Source: Thereva unica
Lineage: Eukaryota; Arthropoda; Insecta; Diptera; Therevidae
Direction: 5' to 3'
Assembly (NCBI GenBank): GCA_949987705.1
Contig: OX465283.1
Location: forward strand, 5,250,207 to 5,314,206
Length of the DNA: 64,000 nt
In this document: piece after piece, positions 11,893 through 21,522 of the stretch
How positions within the stretch are numbered: position 1 is the first letter of the stretch
How the letters are laid out: each line of letters starts with the position of its first letter
Made by a program: the position numbers and the translations under genes
Notes under the pieces: model-generated
What the model saw: only the letters and a program-made list of their open reading frames with translations
The model's database searches: none
Told to the model about the DNA's origin: nothing

Positions 11893-12639
11893 TTTTTTAA
11901 TTTTAACTTTTAACAATCGCTTTGACTTGTTTTTTAATTTTGACAGATATGAATACCACCTTCCGCTGTCTGTCACTATACCTAGTATAAGTAAACTATG
12001 GTATGGAAACCATGGTACGAATACTAGCAGTCTGTCAGTGGTTTTAGGGGCTGACACACGTTAAAATACGCCATTATATGTAGTTTGACATTTGCAAGAA
12101 GTAGTGTAGTGAAAAATGTCACAAAACGAAAAATTTAAAAAATTTATATCTTTGGTACGTTGTCGCCCTAATAGAATGGAAATGGAATTCTTTAACATAG
12201 AAACAAGCAATATTTTTATCAATTTTCAAATAAAATTTAAAACAAAATCAGCTGACTCTAGAAAACTCCTAAAAGTGGGCTTTTTAACAGAATCTATCGT
12301 TCAACAGATGGCGTTCTTTTGAGTTTTCGTAATCAATTAGCCAAAATTTGCCACTCGGTTTTCCTAAATGATGTAAGGTACAAATTCCTAATTAATGCTG
12401 AATTTTCGTCATAAATGCGTGCGTGTGTCGAGGCTATTGTCCAAGAATTTGTTATAAACTAACAAGAGCGACACATAGGCCAGTTAGCGTTAATTGTAAG
12501 TTAAAGAGTGCCGCCTGTGCACGGTTCTACCCGTTGTTTTACGTTTGGGGTATGTGTTTGAATCCATCTTAACAGGCTCGTCCCCTTTACTTTGTCATTT
12601 CATAATCTGCTACCCCTGCCGCTCTGTTTTTGGCATAAC

Positions 12640-12865
12640 ATACTCTAGGTTATGAAGTTGTTGCAAGTTACACTTACATCGCGTATAGTAAAACTGAGCT
12701 AACCACCCTCGGAAGCGATGACTTGGTCCAGGACCGTCGAACTTGGGCAGCATTCTTGCTAGTACTGCACAAGTAGCAAACGAAACGTCCAACTGATTCA
12801 ATTTGAAAATTTTTCAACATACCACGGCAGCAATCACCAGTAGTTGTTACAGCATTGCCCATTAC
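12640..12865 (-). mobile_element. R1-clade LINE RT C-terminal fragment
   Basis: The minus strand reads LARMLPKFDGPG and, in a shifted frame, PRVVSSVLLYAM. This pair of motifs closes the RT domain of R1-clade LINEs. The same motif order is seen in the larger R1 copy at 42330-42440. It is a short dead fragment. Confidence 0.6.
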
Positions 12866-12869
12866 ATCC

Positions 12870-14150
12870 TCGAAGAACGGTCCTCTGATGCCCTAGACCC
12901 GAATGGCGCTTTATACAATCTCTATATGAATGTGTATTGGTCGTTTCTGTAACAATTCACGTTTTCAATGCTCCAATAGCAGCTATTCTGCTCATTAAAC
13001 CTAGCCGAGCCTAATGTGGCGTACCTTAATGTAATTATATGTAACCTTAAGCACGAAATGAGTGTTCATATGGCACCGATCTAAATTGAAGTAATAAACT
13101 TGACGAATGTTTGTTTAATTCTCGGTGAAATGTTAAAAGAATGCATCGGAATGAATGGGAAATGCATTGAGTATAATGAACGGATCTGTTTAAACGAATG
13201 CGTTTAAACGTCAAAGTGTGCTGTATAATTTTATAACAACTTGCCTTATCTTCTTGCAAATTGTGTTCCGATTCCAGTGAAAATCGATATCTGGGGGTTT
13301 TTAAGTTTGCAAACAACGAACTTATAATCAAAACTTATAAATTCAAAAGGGCAGCAGCAATATGGCCGATGAGTTTGCCACTTGTATTCCGATTTCAGTG
13401 CAGAGCGGTATCTGGGGGTTTTTAAAATATGTTTGCTAGGTGTCTATTGTACTTCTCCGACAGGTAGTGCTCAACATCAAATTTAAAAAAAAGTTGTAAC
13501 ATATTTTTTATAGGTAATTCGAAATTTTGATATGTATCCAAAATAAATTTTGCAGATTTGTTCTCATTTTCATTATATCTTTTTCCTACCGCGGACTGTG
13601 CAAACATAATCTTTTCTTATTTAAAGGCGTTGCAACGCACGCGGGTTTTTTGCTCGTTATATACTTTTATTCTCCTATTAATTGATCGTCATAAACCATT
13701 TTTTAAATTATAATAAAAGCAAACAAGAGTTAACTTGAAATATCCACATTCAAAGAGGGTTATGTTTGCAACAATTCTGACAGCCCAATCCGGCGATTTT
13801 TAAGGCAACGAAAGGGTATCTGATCCGATCAAATGCGGTTGTATCCGTTCAAATGAAAAACGCATGCTGGGAAAACCACTTTGACAGATCAATTCAATTC
13901 TGTTCCGTTCGCTCTCTCATCCGTTCATTGTAATTGGGCCTTATTGTACAAAACGCAAGCAGCCGTAAGTTGCATCCTTTTTTCCTTTTATTTTGTTGAG
14001 CACTTCTAAGCTGTTTATATTTCTTCCACAACTTGTCACTTTGCGTTTTCATTTAGGGCCATGTGTCAAAATGACAGAACTAAGCTCAAATTCGTGCAAT
14101 TTTCTTACGGTACGGTACTTTATATTAGGTTCAGGCTAAACCCGTTATTG
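12870..14150. other. Non-coding stretch with a diverged direct repeat
   Basis: A segment around ATCTGGGGGTTTTTAA occurs twice (about 13264-13310 and 13383-13430), each preceded by a TCCGAT-T-CAGTG-like word. Nothing else is recognised. Confidence 0.45.
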
Positions 14151-14158
14151 CGGTCTTA

Positions 14159-14485
14159 GACCGGTTCTACACATTCAAATTTGCATTCCACTTTTTGACG
14201 TTCAACTTTTTTTTCTCTTTCACTCCAATGCAAGGTTTGAAACAGACTAGAGTTGAAAGGAAAATGGAAAGCAGCTCAGAATGGAATAGAAATTTGCGTT
14301 CAACTTTTGTGTTTTATTTCCACATTTTTATGAGTGTGCGAATATGTATGAATATGAGTGTACACGGATAGCAGTGACAGCCGAGCCTTTCGATTTTCTT
14401 CTTGAAAAGTAGAAAATGTGTAGACACGAGCGACAGAATTGAACGTCAAAAAGTGGAATGCAAAGTTGAATGTGTAGAACCGGTC
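14159..14485. mobile_element. Harbinger-like MITE, TIR GACCGGTTCTACACATTCAA, TSD TTA
   Basis: Terminal inverted repeats of about 47 bp begin with GACCGGTTCTACACATTCAA and are nearly perfect. TTA lies directly outside both ends (14156-14158 and 14486-14488). The 327-bp body has no open frame of note. It interrupts an older interspersed repeat whose paralogue lies at 3893-4020. Confidence 0.88.
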
Positions 14486-14590
14486 TTAGAGATGTTCCAT
14501 TATAAAATGTTATCGACTATTATCCAGAATTGTCAAATATGAACTGACAAATGACAGTTAAACTAAAATGGCATGGCGGACAAATAAAAT
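14486..14590 (-). repeat. Interspersed repeat copy interrupted by a MITE
   Basis: The reverse complement matches 3895-3990, including TGTCAGTTCATATTTGACA. The match stops at the MITE and seems to resume weakly beyond its other end (about 14130-14158). Confidence 0.5.
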
Positions 14591-14599
14591 CGATCTGGA

Positions 14600-15200
14600 A
14601 CATAAAGCTCATCCTGTATTATGCTATTTCCTGTTTTCAAAGCGACAAATCGACAAGCTGGAATATTTGTGTAGCTTGTGCATTAATTATGTGTCCGCGA
14701 AACAACTACCTGGCTGCTGTTTACCTTAATATCGATTCGTTGTTCCAATCATTTTGTTTTTTGCGTTCGCGAATTTTTTTTCATTCGTTCTTTAATGTAT
14801 AAATTAACCGCTCATGAATATCACCAAGATATATTTTAACGTAGTTTTAACTCCATTTATTTTAGCCAATAACCTTCATACTAAAAATACCAAAAGAGAA
14901 AAAAACCTTGACTTTTAAATATCATATGTTTTTCGTACATTTGGTTTAACTAAAAATAAAATTTATCGATTTGCCTGCAACCAAAGCTGAATTTTTGGTG
15001 AATAAACGACGGTTTTACGAAAAAAAATAAAAAAATACAAGAAAATTCGGTGTAAATAAACTTTTTCTGTCATTCTTTTGGTATTTAACCTCAAAACCTT
15101 GATAAACAATAATAATAATTTTCAGGGTTGCACCAACCCAACCTGGGATTAAAACAAAAAAAACTTTTAATTCAAGAAAACTCGTTTTTATTCACTTCCT
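14600..15200. other. AT-rich non-coding stretch
   Basis: No gene or repeat is recognised here. Homopolymer-rich sequence dominates from 14800 onward. Confidence 0.45.
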
Positions 15201-15214
15201 GGCTGACTATCGGT

Positions 15215-16440
15215 TCTCCAGTATAAAAACACGTTCGCATTATTGAGATCCACCCGTGCCGCCGTCGGCAGCAAGTGTTAAAAAACGTTTCCGTGCATAC
15301 ACGAGCGCTGGGCGCAATCGTTACATTTAAATAAAGAAAATGCATCGATTCTCACCTCTCGGAGTGCGATCTACACCCGCAGCTGCGAGCGATACTGCGA
15401 CTGCATGCAGTGTGCTGCATTCATTGGAATTGCAATTAGCAAGAAGCTGAGAAAAACTGCAGCCCACCTGATGATGACAATTAGCGCACAGTTTAGAGAC
15501 GGTGACGTTACGAAACAAATGAAATATCGCGCCATGAGCTCAATTAACGAAAGCCACTGTCTCTCTATTGTCAGTGCAGCACTCGACGTTACATACATAT
15601 TTCAGTAGGCATTGTGAACGACGCTTGGTCGTCGTCGCACGGGTGCATGCTGAACTCTCTCGAAAGCCGCCGCCCCCCCCCCCTCCCGAATCCGAGAATC
15701 GCCTGTGATTGTTGGCCAGAGCAGCACCATCTGTGACCCACATTCTCTAGGCCGCACGTGTAGACCACTCCAATTGGCAACGGCAGCACAGTCGAGTTGG
15801 GGCTTGATCTTCTCTGACTTTGGTGCTGCTAGTTGGCGGCCCAATGTTCCCATGACTTAGCTTGATTGTATACAGGTTTTTTTTTTTGCTTTTACCCGCC
15901 CGATGTATTACCAGACAAGTTTCAAATCCGTTGGCTTCTGCCTAGAGCGGGCACACCACGGAACAAAAACAAAACAGCCGAAAAAAACTTGTGACTAACC
16001 AAGCCGCTAATGTAGCGGTAGCGCGGCACGTGTCGCTATGCATGCGCTGAAAATCCTCTTCTCTTTTCCTCTTGACATTTGACCTACATATTTTCTCACT
16101 AAGCTTTCCCGCAGAGCTTTCCTTGTGTAATTGTGTGCTTTCCACGAGAATTTATCTAAATTTCGGCTGCTCTCCTCCCGCGCTCGTGCGTCGCCCAACA
16201 TCCGTTCTGTGTATCCCCTCTCTAAATTTATTCCTTGCAAGCCATAATTACCGCATAAATCACAAAATTCCGCCATTTATAATTTCCTCTGCGCGTGCAT
16301 TTTTTTTATTCACATTTTTGGTGAAAAAAAAATCCTCCTTGCCGGAAGCAGTTCGTGTTCAGATTTTATGGCCTTTTAGGTCCCTTTGGGAAACCCTCTT
16401 GTGATATCCTAAAATGCTGTGAGTGAAATATCTAATTGCA
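15215..16440. promoter_or_regulatory. GC-rich, promoter-like block with TATA-type word
   Basis: GTATAAAAAC at 15221-15230 sits at the start of a markedly GC-richer block containing a poly-C tract near 15671 and several CpG-rich words. Many overlapping short frames exist on both strands, but none has domain-like content. A regulatory region or a non-coding 5' exon for the serine-rich gene downstream is possible. Only composition and one TATA-like word support it. Confidence 0.25.
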
Positions 16441-17450
16441 AATTAAAAAAGGTAATTTTTGGTCAACGCACATCGACGCAGACCGGTGATTATGCCATAA
16501 TCAGAAATTCGCATCGCGCACTCGATTCGATTGACACATGTGTACTACTCGTAGAATCGCGCTATCGATGTTGTATCTGAGTCTAAAATGGACGATTAGT
16601 GGTGAATTTGAACTTATGATAATTTCAGTAATCAGTCATTGTTATCAATTTTAATATTATCTGTAGAAGGAAATGATTTATGCAATCAGATTTGGGATTA
16701 AGACGGGAATTTTATTTATGCGATGATTTTGTTTAAAGACCATAAGTGTATAGATAAGTTACATCATGACATTGCAAATATGGACACTAGTAAATCTCTG
16801 CAGGTGTTGACAATTGCACAGGGTGCGCTATCTCGATCTTAAGTATTTCAACTCTGACATTTTTTAGCCGAATTCAACACGATTCTGAAACTTCATTCAG
16901 TACCATTTTAGCTGAGTCAAAAGACACCGAAGGAACGCCCTGAAATTGTATTCAAAAACTGATTTGAAATAAATGGTGGAAAATATTCTTCTTCTTCGTA
17001 TTACCCTTTAATCACAGGGCAGTAACAGTTGCCCTCCAGTGGACTCTGTTTTGTGCGAAAGCTGTCAGCTCCGACCAGGTAAAGTATATCCTAAATTGCT
17101 CATTTGTCAAAATCGGCTAAAAATGTCAGTTATTCAATGTTGAAATACCGAAGTCTAGATGGCGCACTCAGTAACCCAAAATTATACAGGCCATATCCTG
17201 CCACATTTTGAAACCTTTGATTTGCAACAAATCGATTTCCAATGCCCTCCTTTCCAATAACCTCCAAGATTAAAATTATCCGTACTAACAACGATACTTC
17301 TGCAGAGGACCAACAAGACATCGAGGCGACTGGTAAAAGAGACTTCAAAACGCCCGAATCTTACAATGACTGCAGCGCCATCACATCTTTTGCCAGTTAC
17401 TCACCAAAGTTTCAGCCATTTTGGACGCGCAGTTGTAATTTGACAGTCGT
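16441..17450. other. Non-coding stretch, nothing recognised
   Basis: I see no supported gene. Short frames around 17130-17454 have no recognisable motif. Confidence 0.4.
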
Positions 17451-17458
17451 TTGAGTAA

Positions 17459-18305
17459 TACCGGAGACAGACTTGTGGTATAGCAATTGAGATCGGGATA
17501 TTGCAATATTGCCATATTGCAATATAAAAATGTGAAGACACACTTGCATTAGTATACTGAGTTATTTGGTTGTCATTTATCTGTCAGATTTGCAAATCGA
17601 AAAAAATTATTGTGCTGCAGTTAAATTGAAGTTAAATATGAATAGAAATATTGTGAAATTATTATTAATTTATATTAAAAATAAAAGTGAAATAGAAAAG
17701 GATAAACAACTTCAACTGACTGACTCCTTCAACTGACATAAAAATCTTTGATAGGTAGTGCTGCCAAAATTGAAGAATTAAAATTCTGTTCGAAATTATC
17801 ATTTTGGGTTATGCCCAGACTATTCTTCGGTTTAAATCTAGGGTATACTGAGCTATACCACGAAGTTTTTCTCAATTGGGATATTGGGTGCATCCAGCGC
17901 ACTCAGCGGCTGAGTAGCGGCTAAGTGCTGAGCTCGTTGGATGGCTAGCTGAACTAAGCAGCTTAGCTCAGCGGCTGGCAAATTTCTCAGCGTAAAAATT
18001 TTATGCTAAGTAGGTCAGCGATAGTGAATTGATGTTATTTAAAATAGGAAAAAAAAATTTAGCTGTCAAAATAAATTTTAACTTAGCTACCCATCCAGCC
18101 GACACATATCGCTGAGTTACTTTTTACGCTGTGCTGTTCAGCTAAGCGGCTTATCCGCTGAGTGCGCTGGATGCACCCATTGAGTTTCAATGTTGAGTAT
18201 ACTGAGTGTATACCGAGATTTTTTCTCAGTATATAGAGACACACCTGAAGTATATTGCAATATTGCTCATATTGTAATTACTATACCACAAGTGTGTCTC
18301 CGGTA
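17459..18305. mobile_element. Outer Harbinger-like MITE, TIR TACCGGAGACA, TSD TAA
   Basis: TACCGGAGACAGACTTGTGG at 17459 is matched inverted at the right end, with TAA directly outside both ends (17456-17458 and 18306-18308). Sub-terminal ATTGCAATATTG words and AGTATACTGAG words also occur in both arms. A second MITE (17886-18178) is inserted in its middle; without it the element is about 550 bp. Confidence 0.85.
17886..18178. mobile_element. Inner MITE, TIR GGGTGCATCCAGCGCACTCA, TSD ATT
   Basis: Inverted ends of about 24 bp begin GGGTGCATCCAGCGCACTCA. ATT lies directly outside both (17883-17885 and 18179-18181), giving a 3-bp duplication of the Harbinger type. The body has several GCTGAG/AGCTCAGC palindromic words. 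It is wholly contained in the 17459-18305 MITE. Confidence 0.88.
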
Positions 18306-18311
18306 TAAGTC

Positions 18312-18660
18312 ATGTGTTTTTGTGAAAATGATGAGTGAGTGAGTGATGATGAAATGATTAGTTGGACTCTATGTACGAGGAATCTGCACCATCATTTACC
18401 ACAAAGAAATTTTGAACAGCTAAGGTGGCAGCACGGAAGTCGTTTCAACTCATTATTACGAGTTTTAAATACAAAAATTGAATGGAGCACTCGAAACAGA
18501 TGGCTTGAAACAACTTTTGTGCTGCCACCCCTGAATTTAAACGTGACCATGAGAGCTTGGGAGATAATGAACGTTCGGGACGTCCAAAACTGCAACTACT
18601 GATTTTCACAAAAACATTCACACCGACTCACTTGAACGACTGTCAAATAACATTCACTAG
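18312..18660. repeat. Inverted-repeat block around 18310-18620
   Basis: GTTTTTGTGAAAATGATG near 18315 pairs with the complement near 18605-18620, and GGTGGCAGCACGGAAGTCGT near 18425 pairs with the complement near 18500-18530. This nested fold-back looks like a diverged MITE. The word GACAGTCGTT also occurs on the far side of the neighbouring MITE (17440) in inverted orientation, so the MITE pair may sit inside a still older fold-back element. Confidence 0.5.
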
Positions 18661-18699
18661 CTTTTATTGACGAGTGCTGCCATCTTTACGCTAACGTCA

Positions 18700-19500
18700 G
18701 AAACTTTTCAGACCACCTTCGTTTAAAAACACATGATTTATTTGGTTAAAAGAGGAAAGGGGGGCTCTCCATCAGTTACCAATAAAAAAAATTTCTTTCA
18801 CTTTGGGGCAGTGTCACCATAAACTTGTCTGAGCTGTTTCCTTGTCTTTAAGAGATGGCGCTAGGATACTCTCCACTGTTTTCACTTGCATTTGATTTGC
18901 ATATTATTAATTGCCGATGAAATAACAAAAAAAAACTACAATTTCACTGAACTCCGACAAATGCCAAACATGAAGTCTACAAAATCTCCACGGCTACTTG
19001 TTCACGACCTTTTAATCAGCCACTTTTCAAACCGGTGAACTTGAACTCAGTACTACAACAACAACAACAAACATTTACAAGTAAACGTCAATTCATTTTG
19101 ACAGTTTTGAGCTGTGTTACATTTTAGCTAAGCCAAAAAGTAGAAATAATTCAGCTAACAGCGAGCGCCAAAAAAATTTGCTTCTTATGCCATTGTTAAC
19201 AAGCCTAGCTCAGTTAAAGTAACTTGTACCTAAACGCTCCCATTTCCAAGGCTTGTTTAAACGATGAGAAATTGCTTGTCGTGCGCAATGAATCTGCAAG
19301 TTCTTGTTGCGTTTGACATGGATCTTAATCCAGTAATGCTTCCAATTCTGCGTCTCTTCTAAATTTTACAGCGTTGAAACCAGTCACGACATGTTGTTTT
19401 TGCTAATAGAAGCCTCACTAAAAATTTCTACTATCATCCGACGAGTCCCAGCCGGGGTTTATTTCGAATTGAAAGGCAAAAGCAGCCTGATAGTTTTCGC
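18700..19500. other. Non-coding stretch, nothing recognised
   Basis: There is no gene or clear repeat apart from a short CAA run near 19058-19072. Confidence 0.4.
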
Positions 19501-19516
19501 CTTGAAGCCAAGTATC

Positions 19517-19540
19517 ACCACACACACACACACACACACC
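19517..19540. repeat. (CA)n microsatellite
   Basis: About eleven CA units are followed by CCACCAACCGGATAGAGTCTG, in which CCAACCGGAT recurs about 25 bp later. Confidence 0.9.
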
Positions 19541-19629
19541 CCTCCGGCCACCAACCGGATAGAGTCTGCAGTCGCCAACCGGATGGGTTTGTCGTCAGTT
19601 TGTGCCTGAAGATCTCGGTTTGTAGGACG

Positions 19630-19712
19630 TAAGTTGTTTCAATCGACCTCTTCATACAAACATTTTTGTAACACTCGAATATTTGTATGAAGAGGTCGAC
19701 TGAGACAACTTA
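19630..19712. repeat. Short perfect-type hairpin (about 31-bp arms)
   Basis: TAAGTTGTTTCAATCGACCT at 19630 continues with CTTCATACAAA, and is matched inverted to 19712 with very few mismatches across a loop of about 20 bp. It is too short for a typical MITE without more sequence. It could be the core of a small fold-back element or a structured RNA. Confidence 0.7.
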
Positions 19713-19719
19713 CCACCGC

Positions 19720-21330
19720 AGAACTTCTATTCTGTCTCAAGCCGTGAATTTACCGGACGAGCTAACGCCGTTTCCAGTCGGACCTGAAAGGCCGGGGTAA
19801 ATCCTCATCCCTTAGTTAGGCTGAGTATTGTGTGGCCTTCATTGGGCCGTGTCTGCCGACCTGGCCTGCCGGCGGCCTATAAGTGAATTTTATTTAACCC
19901 AGTTTTCTAGCAATTTTACACTGATTCTTGAGGCAAAAGAAATAACGTGATATATGCCGAGACCCCCTCCCCCTAAACGCCTCACATAATTTATGGACGG
20001 CCCCTTATCATCTGAGGTTTCCGATTTGACATTGTTGCTCAATAGTTTACTTCTGGCGCAATTTATTGGAAAAAGACGATTTTATGTTTGTACTACTAAT
20101 ATATTGTTCCGAATTGAATTTTAATTGTGATTTGTAAAAAATGCTTCAAACTGAAAGGAATCAGCTGTTCAAGAAACTGTACTTCGTGTAGCAAGAAATC
20201 GCCATAATACTTTGTAATTGTGCTGCCACTTGTGTGTCAAAGTGGAAACTGTCAAGCTTTTGTAGTATTTCAAAAAAACTTTTTACCAAAAACCTAAACA
20301 TTTTGAAGAATTTCTAATTTACATATGTAAAATAAAAATGATAAATGTATTTTTGCATCGCATTGTTTGAGCTAACAATGATTTTAGCATCGATTGTATG
20401 CATTGTATTTATTAAAATATTAGTCGAAAATATGAAATATAGATGTCCAGTAACTTTCCTTAATGCTATAGAAAAACTTCATTTCCGTTAAAGCAACAAA
20501 ACTGCATCTCAAAGCCACCAATCCGTAATTCCACAAAAAACCTTCCACAACAATAGGAATGCTAATAAACCTCATATATAAGAAGAATTCATTAAAGCTA
20601 GACCAAAGTCTAGAAATTAACAAGTCTTTCATCTTCATATGGTTAATGAGTGAAAGGCGAACAGCTGCATGCACAAGTTTTTCAAGTGACGATGTCAGGC
20701 TATCAGAGAGAGAATGCAATATTTTTATACGTGCTGGAATACAACCATAAGTCGGAAAATGTTATGAGTTTATATGGGGATGTATTGGTGCATATTTGCT
20801 CGTTTGTTTTAATTTATGAAAGAAAACAGCTGATTTAATTTTCTTTCCTTTTCTGTTCTGTATACTTTACCATAAAGAGAGAATCTGGCTTTGTCTCGCC
20901 GAGTTCACAAAGTATGCGTTGAGTTTTGCTCAGCAGTGATGTTCATATATGCACGCACACAATCAACGGTCGCAAATTTTTGTATGCAGATGAAAGACTT
21001 GTTATTACTAGACTTTGAGCTAGACCGTGCTGTCATTTGGATCATCATCAACATAATCATAATAAACCCCAGCACAGATAAAAACTCTTCCACGGAAATC
21101 TACGCCCAGTGACTGTCAAATGAATGAATCTCAAAAAAACACTCCTAGAATTTTGCATAAAAACACCTCTCATGTCCGCGGCTCGTGTACACGCGTTTGG
21201 GGAGAAAATACACAACAAGCCAAACAGCCATAGCACGAAAAAACGCCGCCGCCGCGAAATAAATTAAGGAACCAGAAATTGAAAAAAGAAAAAACCGAAA
21301 AATGCGTCGCACGATTTTTAGTGGTCGTTC
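19720..21330. other. Non-coding stretch upstream of the serine-rich gene
   Basis: No domain-bearing frame is visible. TCAGTT at 21343-21348 resembles an arthropod initiator, and the following 100 bp is GC-richer, so a transcription start close to the first coding exon is possible but unproven. Confidence 0.3.
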
Positions 21331-21522
21331 GCATTTTTCATGTCAGTTTAAAGTAGATCTCACGCCAAACGAGTTTTCGGGCATCCATTCTGCCTGAAGA
21401 TGAATTTCGTGTGTAGAGCTCTCCCGGGGGCTCGTGGCCAGAGCGGATTTTTTTTTACATAAATAATACATTTTAAAATAATACGAACGCTATAAAATAT
21501 TTCTCTCTCTCTATTATTTCAG

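Larger units (their letters stand above)
8927..12043. mobile_element. Intact PIF/Harbinger transposon, TSD TTA
   Basis: The element is 3,117 bp. Its ends begin AACC and share the inner block TGACAGACTG-TAGTAT in inverted orientation. TTA lies directly outside both ends (8924-8926 and 12044-12046), the usual 3-bp target duplication of this superfamily. It carries the two genes expected of an autonomous copy: a Myb/SANT-type DNA-binding protein on the + strand and a DDE transposase on the minus strand. They are convergent and separated by a 157-bp tandem repeat. Both reading frames are open after removing short GT-AG introns. The ends are imperfect repeats, so activity is not proven. Confidence 0.9.
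8866..12434. mobile_element. Older TIR element interrupted by a Harbinger transposon
   Basis: AGCCTCGACACACG at 8866 is matched inverted at 12421-12434, and ATGACGAAAAT occurs just inside each end. Removing the inner element (8927-12043 and one TTA) leaves about 446 bp without a recognisable gene, so this is probably a MITE that served as the insertion target. No convincing target duplication is seen for the outer element. Confidence 0.6.

Noticed and set aside
12116..12322. 68-codon + strand frame inside the right arm of the outer TIR element
   Set aside because: It is short, without domain or partner exon, and is probably chance in a MITE.
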